A DNA stretch of 40,134 nt from Chloroflexota bacterium (lineage in GTDB: Bacteria > Chloroflexota > Dehalococcoidia > Lucifugimonadales > Lucifugimonadaceae): positions 9,019-49,152 of the forward strand of contig PBLC01000005.1 in NCBI GenBank assembly GCA_002721675.1, given 5' to 3'. This document shows positions 15,910-25,592 of this stretch, one piece after another. The translations under genes were made by a program, and so were the position numbers. The first letter of the stretch is position 1, and every line of letters starts with the position of its first letter. Below the pieces are notes generated by a model. The model was not told the origin of the DNA, ran no database searches, and saw only the letters and a program-made list of their open reading frames with translations.

Positions 15910-16809
15910 GTGGACAATTTATTAAACATTGATCGATTAAATAAAACTCAAGTTGAGGAATTAATATATTTAGCCTCTTCTTTGAAGAAAGACTTTCCTA
16001 ATATTAATCCAGTTAACCCTCTTCAAAAAAAGATTATTCTTTTTCTCTTTTTGGAGCCTAGCACTAGAACAAAGACTTCTTTCAACTTTGCATGTTCAAT
16101 ATTGGGAGCAAATGTTATAGATATCTCCCCAATGACTTCCTCAATGACTAAAGGAGAGTCTTTTGAGAATACATTAAAAACTTTAGGTTCATATCCTGCA
16201 GATGCATTAGTCCTAAGAAGCGATGAAAATCATCATATTGATGTCGCCCAAAACCTTCTTGATTTTCCAGTGATTAATGCTGGATCTGGAACTAAATCTC
16301 ATCCTACCCAAACTTTGGCAGACCTAATGACATTAAAAGAACAGGGACTTTCAATAGAAAAGTTAAAGATATCTATTGTGGGAGATATAGAACATAGCAG
16401 AGTGGCAAGGTCATTAATCGAAGCGTTGAATTTCTTTGGATCAAAAATAAATATTTGTGCCCCAGAGTATTTTAAACCTACTGATTTAAGCAATATTTCT
16501 TATTTTGAAGATCTTTCTGAAGCGATAAAAGATGTAGATGTATTAATGACCTTAAGAATACAAAAAGAAAGAATTAAAAAATCAAAAATAAATTTTAATG
16601 AATATTCAAACAAGTACATGATAACAGGAAAAATAATGAATGAATTTAATATCAATTACTTAATGCATCCTGGCCCAGTTAATGAAGGAATAGAAATTGA
16701 CAGAGGACTCCAAGATTCAAGTAAATCCCTTATTTTAGAGCAAGTTAAAAATGGAACTTGGATTAGATGTGCTGTGCTTTTGAAGATCTTATTGGATGGA
16801 AAATCATGA
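15910..16809 (+). CDS. pyrB: Aspartate carbamoyltransferase catalytic chain
   Basis: The 299-residue protein catalyses carbamoyl phosphate plus aspartate to carbamoyl aspartate, the first committed step of UMP synthesis. The carbamoyl-phosphate loop is FLEPSTRTKTSFNFA, followed by the mobile loop MTSSMTKGESFENTLKTL, the HPTQTLADLMTL motif and the terminal MHPGPVNEGIEID. All are canonical for PyrB rather than ornithine carbamoyltransferase. The start is GTG at 15910; there is no upstream ATG and no ribosome binding site, so leaderless translation is possible. No pyrI regulatory chain is present in the window. Its stop overlaps pyrC as ATGA, starting a pyrB-pyrC-carA-carB operon. Confidence 0.95.
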   Translation: MDNLLNIDRLNKTQVEELIYLASSLKKDFPNINPVNPLQKKIILFLFLEPSTRTKTSFNFACSILGANVIDISPMTSSMTKGESFENTLKTLGSYPADALVLRSDENHHIDVAQNLLDFPVINAGSGTKSHPTQTLADLMTLKEQGLSIEKLKISIVGDIEHSRVARSLIEALNFFGSKINICAPEYFKPTDLSNISYFEDLSEAIKDVDVLMTLRIQKERIKKSKINFNEYSNKYMITGKIMNEFNINYLMHPGPVNEGIEIDRGLQDSSKSLILEQVKNGTWIRCAVLLKILLDGKS

Positions 16810-18122
16810 TAGCCATTAGAAATTGCATGATCGTTGATCCTATTAAAGGCCCTACATCTTATAAGCAAGACATAATCATTGAAGAAGATAAGATCTTAGA
16901 CATAATAAATTCCGATTCTTCTATTAACTACGAAAGTGAAATAGATACTGAAGGAAGACTATTGTTCCCTGGATTAATAGATATTCATTCTCATTTTAGA
17001 GAGCCAGGCCAAACTTACAAAGAAAGCATTGAAACTGGTTCTAACGCTGCAGCAAAAGGAGGTTTTACTACTGTGGTGGTAATGCCTAATACATTGCCTC
17101 CATTAGACTCAGTTTTAAATATTGCGAGAATTGAAAGTAGTATTAATAATTCAAAAATTAGAGTTTATTTAGCTCCTTCAATAACCAATAGAAGAGATGG
17201 ATCCAGCATAGTAGATATCGATGCAATTTTGAATAATTTTGAATCAATGATTTTTGGATTTTCTGATGATGGTGACTTTGTTCAAAATGGAGAAATTATA
17301 AAACAGGGGCTTTTAAAACTTGATGGAAAATTTCCTATAATGGAGCATTGTGAAGATTTAGGTATTGAGTATAAAAATGGAACGATAAATCATGGGCAAC
17401 TTTCAAAGAAATATAATCAAATTGGTAGGCCTGTTAAGGCGGAGTTAAATGCTGTAATAAGGGATCTGAAGTTAGCTAAAGAAGCAAATGGCTGGATACA
17501 TATACAACATGTATCCACTAAAGAAGCTATTGATCAAATAAATAATGCTAAATCTGATGGTATTAATGTCACCACAGAAGTTACTCCTCACCATATTTTT
17601 TTGAATGAAAACGAATTGATCAATAATTTAGACCCCACATTTAAAGTAAACCCTCCTCTAAGAACTCAAGAAGATATGCAGTATTGCCTCAAAGCTCTAA
17701 AAAGTGGAGTAATTGATGTAATTGCTACTGATCATGCACCACACTCCAGAGAAGATAAAATAGGAAAATTTATTGAATGTCAATCTGGAATTTCATGGTT
17801 AGAGAATGCTTTTGGGTTAGTCTCTGAGAGGTTAGGTTATAGAATTGCATGTGAAAAAATGTCTTACAATCCTGGTAAATTTTTTCAAAATCTAGGCTTA
17901 AATATCGGATTGATTGAGAAAGGATATCAGGCAGATTTCTTTATTATTGAAGATCAGAATTGGAACTTGGAAGCACAAAAAATAGAATCAAAAAGTTCGA
18001 ATTATATTTTTAAACACGGGAATGGAGATTTAGTTAATTTAAGAGGCAAGCCAATTTTGACATTTTCATGTGGGAAAGAAGTATACAATTCTGGGGAGGT
18101 AAAGTCAGACAATTATGCTTAA
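16806..18122 (+). CDS. pyrC: Dihydroorotase, class I
   Basis: The 438-residue protein cyclises carbamoyl aspartate to dihydroorotate. It has the metal-binding HxH in DIHSHFREPGQ, then GGFTTVVVMPNT, FSDDGD (the class I bridging-Asp region), HVSTKEAI, TEVTPHHIFLNE and the catalytic ATDHAPHS. Because HxH and the late Asp are present, it is expected to be an active enzyme and not the inactive pyrC' partner seen in some bacteria. I begin it at ATG 16806, overlapping pyrB by four bases; the longer ORF-track version starts inside pyrB. It overlaps carA by eight bases, so the four genes are probably translated in a coupled series. Confidence 0.95.
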   Translation: MIAIRNCMIVDPIKGPTSYKQDIIIEEDKILDIINSDSSINYESEIDTEGRLLFPGLIDIHSHFREPGQTYKESIETGSNAAAKGGFTTVVVMPNTLPPLDSVLNIARIESSINNSKIRVYLAPSITNRRDGSSIVDIDAILNNFESMIFGFSDDGDFVQNGEIIKQGLLKLDGKFPIMEHCEDLGIEYKNGTINHGQLSKKYNQIGRPVKAELNAVIRDLKLAKEANGWIHIQHVSTKEAIDQINNAKSDGINVTTEVTPHHIFLNENELINNLDPTFKVNPPLRTQEDMQYCLKALKSGVIDVIATDHAPHSREDKIGKFIECQSGISWLENAFGLVSERLGYRIACEKMSYNPGKFFQNLGLNIGLIEKGYQADFFIIEDQNWNLEAQKIESKSSNYIFKHGNGDLVNLRGKPILTFSCGKEVYNSGEVKSDNYA

Positions 18123-19203
18123 AGAAAGATATTTAATATTAAATGATGGATCTATATATCAAGGTTACGCTTTCGGACATGACAGTGAGTCAATTGGTGA
18201 GGTAGTTTTTAATACTTCTATGACCGGATATCAAGAAATGCTTACTGACCCTAGTTATAGGGGGCAAATATTAGTCTCAACTTATCCAATGATTGGCAAT
18301 TACGGAATAGATAGCAATTTTAGTGAATCAAACAAAGTACAAGTAAAAAGTTATGTTGTTAGAGATTTGTGTGATTATCCTTTTCATTTTTCAAATAATA
18401 AAGATCTGAATGAATTTTTAACCGAAAATGAAATACCTGGAATTCATTCTGTAGACACACGCTCTTTAACTAGGAAAATTAGAAGGTTTGGATCTAAGAT
18501 GGCCATCCTAACCGATAATCCAGATTTAAATGTTGCTTTAGAAAAAATAAATGAATTTGGTTCATATGAAGAAAATAATTATGTTGATCAAGTTTCAGTA
18601 AAAAAGATTGAAAATTATGTAGTTAAAAACAGTAATTTGAATATTGCATTAATTGATTTTGGAGTTAAAAAAAATATTATCAGGTTGTTAAATTCTAGAG
18701 GTTGCAATGTTGAAGTATATCCATGGAATTTTGATTTTAATAATTTAGATTTAAAAAAATTTGATGGTATTGTAATGTCTCCAGGCCCGGGTGACCCAAA
18801 AACCTTATTAAATGACATTAAAGGAATAAAAAAATGTATTGAAAGTGTTCCATCTTTAGGGATATGCCTTGGTCACCAAATTATTGCCCACATTTATAAC
18901 GGAGAGACATTTAAATTGCTCTTCGGTCATAGAGGAGGAAACCAGCCCGTAAAAGAAATTAATTCAGGAAGAGTATATCCAACTTCTCAAAACCATGGTT
19001 ATGCTGTTAGTGACAAAAAATTTCCACCAGAACTTGAAATAACCCACATAAATATTAATGATAATACCGTCTCAGGTTTAAAGCACAAAGAAAAACCTAT
19101 AATTTCTATTCAATATCACTCTGAAGCCTGCCCTGGACCAGTAGATTCAGAATATATATTTGATAACTTTCTAGAATTAATTAAAGGTAAAAATGAAAAA
19201 TAA
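18115..19203 (+). CDS. carA: Carbamoyl-phosphate synthase small (glutaminase) chain
   Basis: The 362-residue protein hydrolyses glutamine and passes ammonia to CarB. The N-terminal CarA domain shows FNTSMTGYQEMLTDPSY and IPGIHSVDTRSLTRKIR. The class I glutamine amidotransferase domain has the catalytic Cys251 in LGICLGHQI and the His-Glu pair in IQYHSEACPGP. Length is typical. Its ATG overlaps the end of pyrC, and its end overlaps carB by 11 bases, consistent with stoichiometric production of the two subunits. Confidence 0.96.
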   Translation: MLKERYLILNDGSIYQGYAFGHDSESIGEVVFNTSMTGYQEMLTDPSYRGQILVSTYPMIGNYGIDSNFSESNKVQVKSYVVRDLCDYPFHFSNNKDLNEFLTENEIPGIHSVDTRSLTRKIRRFGSKMAILTDNPDLNVALEKINEFGSYEENNYVDQVSVKKIENYVVKNSNLNIALIDFGVKKNIIRLLNSRGCNVEVYPWNFDFNNLDLKKFDGIVMSPGPGDPKTLLNDIKGIKKCIESVPSLGICLGHQIIAHIYNGETFKLLFGHRGGNQPVKEINSGRVYPTSQNHGYAVSDKKFPPELEITHININDNTVSGLKHKEKPIISIQYHSEACPGPVDSEYIFDNFLELIKGKNEK

Positions 19204-22200
19204 TAAAAGAATATTAGTTATAGGATCTGGCCCTATTGTAATTGGGCAAGCTGCAGAATTTGATTATGCAGGAACACAGGCTTGCAAATCTTTAAAAGAA
19301 GAAGGGTGTTATGTTATTTTAGTTAATTCAAATCCCGCAACCATAATGACGGACGTCGATACCGCAGATAAAGTTTATGTTGAGCCATTAACAATTGAAA
19401 TTATTGAAAAAATAATTATTAAAGAAAAACCTGATGGCATACTTGGTACTTTAGGTGGTCAAACTGGACTTAATCTTGTCAAAGACCTATATGATAAAAA
19501 AATACTTGAAAAACACAGCGTAGAGGTTCTTGGTACTTCAGTTGAATCGATTAATAAAGCTGAAGATAGATTACTTTTCAGGAATCTAATGGATGAACTT
19601 GGCGAACCCGTCCCTCCAAGTTTTAGTTGCAATACTGTTGATGAGGCAATTGATGCGGCAAAAAATATAAGTTACCCAGTAATAGTTAGGCCTGCCTTTA
19701 CTCTAGGAGGAACTGGAGGAGGTGTTGCCTATAATGATAATGAATTAAAGGAAATATCATATTCTGGAATAAATGCTAGTATGGTTGGTCAAATACTTGT
19801 TGAGAAATGTTTAGTGGGATGGAAAGAGGTTGAATATGAAGTGATTAGAGATTCAGATGATAATGCAATCACTGTTTGTAATATGGAAAATTTTGATCCG
19901 ATGGGTGTTCATACAGGAGATTCGATTGTTGTGGCTCCAAGTCAAACTTTAAGTGACAAGGATTATCAAGAATTAAGAACCTCATCGTTAAATATAATTA
20001 AAGGGCTCAAAATTGAAGGAGGCTGTAACGTTCAATTGGCTTTTAGACCTTATGATTCAAAAGATTATAAAGGCCCTAATTATTACGTAATTGAAGTTAA
20101 TCCAAGAGTTAGCAGATCTTCTGCTTTGGCTTCAAAAGCAACAGGATACCCTATAGCAAGAGTAGCAGCAAAAATTGCGCTTGGAAAAAAATTAGATGAA
20201 ATTAGTAATCAGGTAACAGGAGTTACAACGTCTGCTTTTGAACCTGCATTAGATTATTGTGTTGTAAAAATTCCAAGATGGCCATTCGATAAATTTGAAA
20301 AAGGTGACAGAAAAATAGGAACCCAAATGAAAGCGACTGGGGAAGTAATGTCTATTGAAAGAAATTTTGAAAGTGCTCTATTAAAAGCAGTGAGAGCTTT
20401 AGATATTTCCAATATTTCTCATTTAAATGACAAATCTGTTATTGCTAATGATGTATCTGACCTTCTGCCAGATGACACAAGATTATTTAAAATTTTGAAG
20501 CTTTTAAGAAAAGGAACTGAATTAGAAGAGATTTATAATTTTACAAAGATTGATAAATGGTTCTTAGTAAAACTAAAGAAGATTATAGACCAAGAAAAAA
20601 AATTAAGTAATGCAAAAGAAATTGACAAGGATATATTAAAAACTTCAAAAAAAATTGGTTTTTCTGATGAGAGTATTTCATTGTTAACTAAAAAAAGTGT
20701 TGAAGACATAAGATTGCTAAGGAAAAAATGGTCAATTTTACCAACTTATAAAATGGTAGATACATGTGCATCTGAATTTGAAGCATTAACACCTTATTAC
20801 TATTCAACTTATGAGACTGAAAATGAAGCTGTTCCAGATAAAACTAATAAAGCAGTCGTTCTTGGAAGTGGTCCAATTAGAATTGGGCAAGGTATAGAAT
20901 TTGATTACTGTTCTGTTCATGCTGCATGGTCCCTTCAAAAAAGAAAAATAGACTCAATTTTTATAAATTCAAACCCAGAAACTGTATCAACAGATTTTGA
21001 CACCTCAGATAGATTATATTTTGAACCAATTGACCAAGAATCAGTATTTGATATTTTGGAAAATGAAGAAACGACCAATTCATTTCCATCAACAATTGTT
21101 CAATTTGGCGGCCAAACAGCAATAAATTTAACTAAAGAATTAGAAAAAATTAACTATCCTATTTTAGGAACTTCTGCAAAATCAACTGAACTTGCATCTG
21201 ATAGAGGATATTTTGAAGAACTTACATCAAAAATTGGTGTTCCTCAGCCACCGGCAGGAACCTCTTTGAATTTTCAAGAAGCAAAAATAATTGCTGACAG
21301 AATAAAATATCCAGTTATTGTCAGACCAAGTTTTGTTTTAGGTGGCATGGCAATGAATATTATTGATAATGAGAATGACTTAGAAAGTTATTTTAAAGAA
21401 CATGATTTTTCTAATTTGATTAACCCTGAAATTTTAATTGATAAATATATAGAGGGCATTGAATTAGAAATTGATGCTGTTTCTGACGGAAAAGACATTT
21501 TAATTCCCGGAATAATGTTGCACTTAGAAAAGGCTGGTGTTCATAGTGGTGATTCTGTGGCAGTTTATCCAGCTAAAGGAATTACAGAGCAAGAAAAAGA
21601 AGTGATTCTAGAATATTCGAAAAAAATTGCACAAGAAATAAATATTGTAGGTTTAATGAATATTCAGTTTATTTTAGATAGAAGTGGTAAAGATCCTAAA
21701 GTTTACGTAATTGAAGTTAATCCTAGATCAAGTAGGACAGTTCCATTTATATCAAAAGCTACAGGAGTTCCGATGATTGATTTAGCAGTGGGTTGTATGC
21801 AGGGCGAAAAACTTATTGATTCAAAATTTGGAACTGGTGTTTATAAAGAAAGAAATATTACAGCTGTGAAAGCTCCTGTTTTTTCAATGTCAAAATTAAC
21901 TGATGTTGATACATTTCTAGGGCCAGAAATGAAATCAACAGGCGAAGTAATGGGAATGTCAGATAGTTATGAAGAAGCACTCTCTAAGGCTTTTATTAGT
22001 TCAGGTCTTTATATTCCAAAAAAAGGGTCCGTGTTACTTAGTATTGCTGATAAAGACAAAAAGATTAGTGAGAGTCTTATAAAATTAATTAATGAAAGAG
22101 GGTATAAAATGGTTGCTACTCCTGGGACTGCAAAATTGATTAATTCACTTGGATTTAAGGCTGAAATAATTGAAAAAAGACTAGATAAAAATCCAAATGT

Positions 22201-22417
22201 TTTGGATATGATTAAAGCAACAAAAGTTATTGCTGTTGTTAATACTGTTACTGGAGACAGAAAAACATTACAAGATGGCTTTAGAATTAGAAGAGCTGCT
22301 ACTGAAAGAAAATTGCCTTGCTTTACTTCTTTAGATACTGCAAAAGCAGTTTTTGGAGATAAAGTTTTAGAAGAAAATCTTAAGGTAAATTCTCTGGATG
22401 AATATCTAGCCTTTTAA
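19193..22417 (+). CDS. carB: Carbamoyl-phosphate synthase large chain
   Basis: The 1074-residue protein matches the full CarB layout and makes carbamoyl phosphate from bicarbonate, ammonia and two ATP. The first half opens KRILVIGSGPIVIGQAAEFD and the second repeats KAVVLGSGPIRIGQGIEFDY near residue 560, each leading an ATP-grasp domain with VIEVNPR motifs (YYVIEVNPRVSRSSALASK and YVIEVNPRSSRTVPFISK). The C-terminal MGS-like allosteric domain starts near SGLYIPKKGSVLLSIAD and ends with the carboxyl tail NSLDEYLAF. No truncation is seen. The stop overlaps the convergent methyltransferase gene by 12 bases. Confidence 0.97.
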   Translation: MKNNKRILVIGSGPIVIGQAAEFDYAGTQACKSLKEEGCYVILVNSNPATIMTDVDTADKVYVEPLTIEIIEKIIIKEKPDGILGTLGGQTGLNLVKDLYDKKILEKHSVEVLGTSVESINKAEDRLLFRNLMDELGEPVPPSFSCNTVDEAIDAAKNISYPVIVRPAFTLGGTGGGVAYNDNELKEISYSGINASMVGQILVEKCLVGWKEVEYEVIRDSDDNAITVCNMENFDPMGVHTGDSIVVAPSQTLSDKDYQELRTSSLNIIKGLKIEGGCNVQLAFRPYDSKDYKGPNYYVIEVNPRVSRSSALASKATGYPIARVAAKIALGKKLDEISNQVTGVTTSAFEPALDYCVVKIPRWPFDKFEKGDRKIGTQMKATGEVMSIERNFESALLKAVRALDISNISHLNDKSVIANDVSDLLPDDTRLFKILKLLRKGTELEEIYNFTKIDKWFLVKLKKIIDQEKKLSNAKEIDKDILKTSKKIGFSDESISLLTKKSVEDIRLLRKKWSILPTYKMVDTCASEFEALTPYYYSTYETENEAVPDKTNKAVVLGSGPIRIGQGIEFDYCSVHAAWSLQKRKIDSIFINSNPETVSTDFDTSDRLYFEPIDQESVFDILENEETTNSFPSTIVQFGGQTAINLTKELEKINYPILGTSAKSTELASDRGYFEELTSKIGVPQPPAGTSLNFQEAKIIADRIKYPVIVRPSFVLGGMAMNIIDNENDLESYFKEHDFSNLINPEILIDKYIEGIELEIDAVSDGKDILIPGIMLHLEKAGVHSGDSVAVYPAKGITEQEKEVILEYSKKIAQEINIVGLMNIQFILDRSGKDPKVYVIEVNPRSSRTVPFISKATGVPMIDLAVGCMQGEKLIDSKFGTGVYKERNITAVKAPVFSMSKLTDVDTFLGPEMKSTGEVMGMSDSYEEALSKAFISSGLYIPKKGSVLLSIADKDKKISESLIKLINERGYKMVATPGTAKLINSLGFKAEIIEKRLDKNPNVLDMIKATKVIAVVNTVTGDRKTLQDGFRIRRAATERKLPCFTSLDTAKAVFGDKVLEENLKVNSLDEYLAF

Positions 22418-23230
22418 GGCAACGATTGATAGCCATTTCCTATCTAAAGTTTTGATATTAAGTTCTTTAAATAAGGATGAAACTGTCTCTTGAAGAACTT
22501 TTTTGCCAATGTCTAATGGAATTCCGGGCAATACACCCTCAATCCAATCCTTGAAACTGCTTATTTCATACCAACCATCAAGAGGCACGTTTACATTTTC
22601 TATTTCCTTCTCCACTATTTTAAATCCACTTTTATTGAGTAATTCTTCATAATTTTCAGGAGTTAACTGTATTCTAGATTGAACTTTATCTCTGATAGGT
22701 TTTAAATCATACTCTTTTTTGAGCAATCTTAAACTCTTCATCATCCATTTTCTTAGGAATAATTCTGTTTCCTTTGGATGAGACCCTAAAAAGAAAGAGG
22801 TATTAAAAGCCAATTTGCCTCCATCTTTTAATCCATTTCCAATATGTTTAAGTACTTCTTCTTTTTCTGGAACATAGTGTATGGAATTGCAATATACAAC
22901 AGTATCTACCTTTTCCTTTAAATTTTCATGTAAATTTTGTGCTTCTGATTGAATATAATTTATGATGACATCTTTTCTATCACTAAATCTTTTTAGAGCT
23001 AGAGATATAGCTGTAGAAGAACTATCAACAGCATAAATAGCAATTTTACTCACATCTTTAACTTTACTTAAAATCATTTCAGTAATACCGCCATTTCCAC
23101 AGCCTAAATCTAGTATTTTGGTACTACTATTTATATCTGCAAGATCTAACAAATTTGAGTTTACAGTTCTGTAAAATTCTAAGTTAGAAAAACTATCAAA
23201 ATTGAATTTTTTTGCTTCATCCATTTTCAT
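22406..23230 (-). CDS. Class I SAM-dependent methyltransferase
   Basis: The 274-residue protein has the Rossmann-type SAM motif ILDLGCGNGGITEMIL, an acidic second motif (IYAVDSSSTAISLA) and the post-motif stretch VVYCNSIHYVPEKEEVLKHI, followed by LKDGGKLAFNTSFFLG. These place it in the UbiE/trans-aconitate-type methyltransferases, but the acceptor is not recognisable. I use ATG 23230; the track's GTG start at 23245 is unlikely because a TATAAT sits directly after it. That TATAAT (23242-23237 on the minus strand) is six bases before ATG 23230, suggesting a leaderless transcript. It interrupts the pyrimidine block, pointing the opposite way to carB and modA. Confidence 0.82.
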   Translation of the reverse strand: MKMDEAKKFNFDSFSNLEFYRTVNSNLLDLADINSSTKILDLGCGNGGITEMILSKVKDVSKIAIYAVDSSSTAISLALKRFSDRKDVIINYIQSEAQNLHENLKEKVDTVVYCNSIHYVPEKEEVLKHIGNGLKDGGKLAFNTSFFLGSHPKETELFLRKWMMKSLRLLKKEYDLKPIRDKVQSRIQLTPENYEELLNKSGFKIVEKEIENVNVPLDGWYEISSFKDWIEGVLPGIPLDIGKKVLQETVSSLFKELNIKTLDRKWLSIVALKG

Positions 23231-23236
23231 AAATAA

Positions 23237-23242
23237 ATTATA
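23237..23242 (-). promoter_or_regulatory. Candidate -10 box of the methyltransferase gene
   Basis: TATAAT on the minus strand ends six bases before ATG 23230, so transcription would begin at about the start codon. No clear -35 is seen. Confidence 0.4.
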
Positions 23243-23294
23243 CACTAAGATATCAATATCTAAAAAATATTAATATAATTAGATTAGGTAATAA

Positions 23295-24089
23295 ATGAAT
23301 GAGTTAAATTATAATTCAAATAGAATATTTTTATTATTATTTATTATTTTCCCCTTTCTATTAAATAGTTGTTTTAACCCCGACGATGGCCAAGAACTTA
23401 ATATATTTGCAGCCGCTTCATTAAGTGAACCGTTTAACGCGATAAAAGATGGATATAAAGAATCTATTAATATTGATTATGATGGATCTTTTTCTTTGAT
23501 TAATAAGATTAATTTAGGCGCAACCCCAGATATAGTTATAATTGCTGGATTGGAAAATATAGAGTTAATAAATCAGAATTTTATTGAGATAAGTTCAATT
23601 AGGCCTTTAATAAAGAATGAATTGGTTTTGCTTCATAAGAATAAACTTGGTAATTCTTTATCTTTAAGTGAAGTATGTTTAAATCAAGATATTATATTTG
23701 GAGTTGCGGATCCTTTCCTTGCCCCTCTCGGTAAACAATCGAATCTTGCTATGAATAAATATGAAGACTGTAAGAAAATTATGGCTGAAGGTAATATTAG
23801 AATTTCTAGCAATGCGAGGGCATTAATTAGTGCATTGAATTATGGACACCTGGACGCAGCCATAATTTATAAATCTGATTATATAAATAGTATTGGTAAT
23901 AATAATTCGTTTAGAATATCTGAAGAAAATTTTAATGAAATAATTTATTATCCAGTCTTAATAATGAGTAACGATAACGATAATAAATTATCTATGAAAG
24001 AAAATTTTGTTAAACACTTGTTTTCTGATGATACTAAAGAATTATTTGATAGATTTGGATTTGAAATGGTGACAAATGATATTAAATGA
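23295..24089 (+). CDS. modA: Molybdate-type ABC transporter substrate-binding lipoprotein
   Basis: The 264-residue protein begins with a hydrophobic signal segment (IFLLLFIIFPFLL) and a lipobox LNSC (Cys26), so it should be anchored outside the membrane. The mature part opens ELNIFAAASLSEPFNAIKDG, the classic ModA start, followed by DPFLAPLGKQSNLAM and ARALISALNYGHLDAAIIY in the hinge and ligand region. ModA binds molybdate or tungstate for import. It overlaps modB by 14 bases. Specificity between molybdate, tungstate or another oxyanion cannot be settled here. Confidence 0.85.
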   Translation: MNELNYNSNRIFLLLFIIFPFLLNSCFNPDDGQELNIFAAASLSEPFNAIKDGYKESINIDYDGSFSLINKINLGATPDIVIIAGLENIELINQNFIEISSIRPLIKNELVLLHKNKLGNSLSLSEVCLNQDIIFGVADPFLAPLGKQSNLAMNKYEDCKKIMAEGNIRISSNARALISALNYGHLDAAIIYKSDYINSIGNNNSFRISEENFNEIIYYPVLIMSNDNDNKLSMKENFVKHLFSDDTKELFDRFGFEMVTNDIK

Positions 24090-24744
24090 TCTTGAATTAG
24101 TAGTTTTTTCAATTCGAGGAGCTTTAGTAGCTACAGTAATTGCTGGCTTGGTCGCATTGCCAGTCGCTTATATTCTTGAATTTAAAAAATTTTGGTGGAA
24201 GCCTATATTGGAAGTTTTATCTATCCTTCCATTAGGTGTACCACCAGTAATAATTGGATATTTACTATTAGTAATGTTAAGCCCAAAATATTTTTTTGGT
24301 TCATTCATTTATTCCATTATTGGAAGCAGTTTAGTTTTTACTTGGATAGCAGGCTCGTTAGCAGCAGCAATAGTATCATTCCCTCTTATAGTAAGATCAT
24401 TCCAATTAGGATTTTCTAGCGTAGATAATAATTTAATAAACACTGCTAAAAGTTTAGGTTTATCATTCCCTTATATATTTACCAAAATAATCTATCCCCT
24501 TTCAAAAAAAGGAATATTTGCTGGCTTATTAATCTGTTTTGCAAGAAGTATTTCTGAATTTGGTGCTACTATTGTTGTTTCAGGAAATATGCCTGGAAAG
24601 ACTCAAAATATTTCTACCGCAATATATACTTCCATTTCATCTTCAGATAATAGTTCGGTGATAAGGCTATCGATTTATTCCATTTTGATGGCTATATTAT
24701 CAATAACAGTTCATAATATATTGGTAAATAGAAAATCGAAATGA
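24076..24744 (+). CDS. modB: Molybdate-type ABC transporter permease
   Basis: The 222-residue protein is a membrane permease with about five hydrophobic segments (for example ALVATVIAGLVALPVAYIL and PLGVPPVIIGYLLLVML). It has the inner-membrane EAA-type loop NTAKSLGLSFPYIFTKIIYP and the FARSISEFGATIVVSGNMPG stretch characteristic of ModB/CysW-type permeases. It should carry the oxyanion delivered by ModA. The expected ATPase ModC does not follow; instead the stop overlaps the pyrF ATG as ATGA. The transporter therefore needs an ATPase encoded elsewhere. Confidence 0.87.
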   Translation: MILNDLELVVFSIRGALVATVIAGLVALPVAYILEFKKFWWKPILEVLSILPLGVPPVIIGYLLLVMLSPKYFFGSFIYSIIGSSLVFTWIAGSLAAAIVSFPLIVRSFQLGFSSVDNNLINTAKSLGLSFPYIFTKIIYPLSKKGIFAGLLICFARSISEFGATIVVSGNMPGKTQNISTAIYTSISSSDNSSVIRLSIYSILMAILSITVHNILVNRKSK

Positions 24745-25550
24745 ATTTAAATTGGGTAGAAAAGTTAGAAAAACTTAATCAGGAATTTGTAGTTTGCGTA
24801 GGTGTTGATCCAATTTATGAAAAAATTAGAGAATTAAAATTTAACAGCATATATGAATGGTGCGAGTTTTTAATAGAACATACATCAGAAAAAGCAAATG
24901 TTTATAAATTTCAAATGGCTTATTTCGAAAAATCTGGAATTGAAGGCCTTGAAGATCTAAAGAAGATAATAGATTATTTAAAATCAAATTTCCCTGAGAA
25001 AATTATCATTGGTGATGGTAAAAGATCTGATATTGGGTCTACTGCAAATGCTTATGCTGAGGCGATGTATTCATATTGGAAATTTGATGTTGTAACTATT
25101 AACCCGTATATGGGTTCTGATTCAATAATACCTTTTTCTGAAAAAGAGGGAGCGCTAGTCATATGCAAGACCTCCAATCCTAGTTCAGGCGAGATACAAA
25201 ACTTAATTGTTGATAATGGCCAAAAAGTTTATAAAAAAGTATTAGAGATTGTTGAAAAGAACAATGAGGGGAATAATTTAGGTTTAGTAGTGGGTGCTAC
25301 TTTTCCAAAAGAGTTAACAGAAATTAGAGAAATGAATAGCCAAATCCCAATATTGATTCCGGGGTTAGGATTTCAAGGGGGAGATTTAAAAAAGACCATA
25401 AATTCAGCAAAAGGGGATGGGATAAATATTATAAACTCATCAAGAGGGATAAGCTTCCCAAGTGAAACTTTTAATTCATCGCAACAGTATCAAGATTTTA
25501 TAATAAAATCTTTGAATGATTTTGTAATTTCTGTCGGTGAACATGTTTGA
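24741..25550 (+). CDS. pyrF: Orotidine-5'-phosphate decarboxylase
   Basis: The 269-residue TIM-barrel enzyme decarboxylates OMP to UMP, the last step of the pathway begun by pyrB. It carries the active-site motif DGKRSDIGSTANAYAEA with the Lys/Asp network, an early FVVCVGVDP strand, TINPYMGSDSI, VVGATFPKELTEIR and the phosphate-binding LIPGLGFQGGD. Length and order correspond to the long (subfamily 2) PyrF of actinobacteria and relatives. It overlaps modB by four bases, so it is probably read from the modA promoter rather than from the pyrB one. Confidence 0.93.
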   Translation: MNLNWVEKLEKLNQEFVVCVGVDPIYEKIRELKFNSIYEWCEFLIEHTSEKANVYKFQMAYFEKSGIEGLEDLKKIIDYLKSNFPEKIIIGDGKRSDIGSTANAYAEAMYSYWKFDVVTINPYMGSDSIIPFSEKEGALVICKTSNPSSGEIQNLIVDNGQKVYKKVLEIVEKNNEGNNLGLVVGATFPKELTEIREMNSQIPILIPGLGFQGGDLKKTINSAKGDGINIINSSRGISFPSETFNSSQQYQDFIIKSLNDFVISVGEHV

Positions 25551-25592
25551 CATAGCACTTATCCTGAATAAACTTGAAATAGGAGTAGTTAA

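Noticed and set aside
23231-23245. GTG start for the methyltransferase in the ORF track
   Set aside because: The added codons overlap a TATAAT box and ATG 23230 gives a complete methyltransferase fold.
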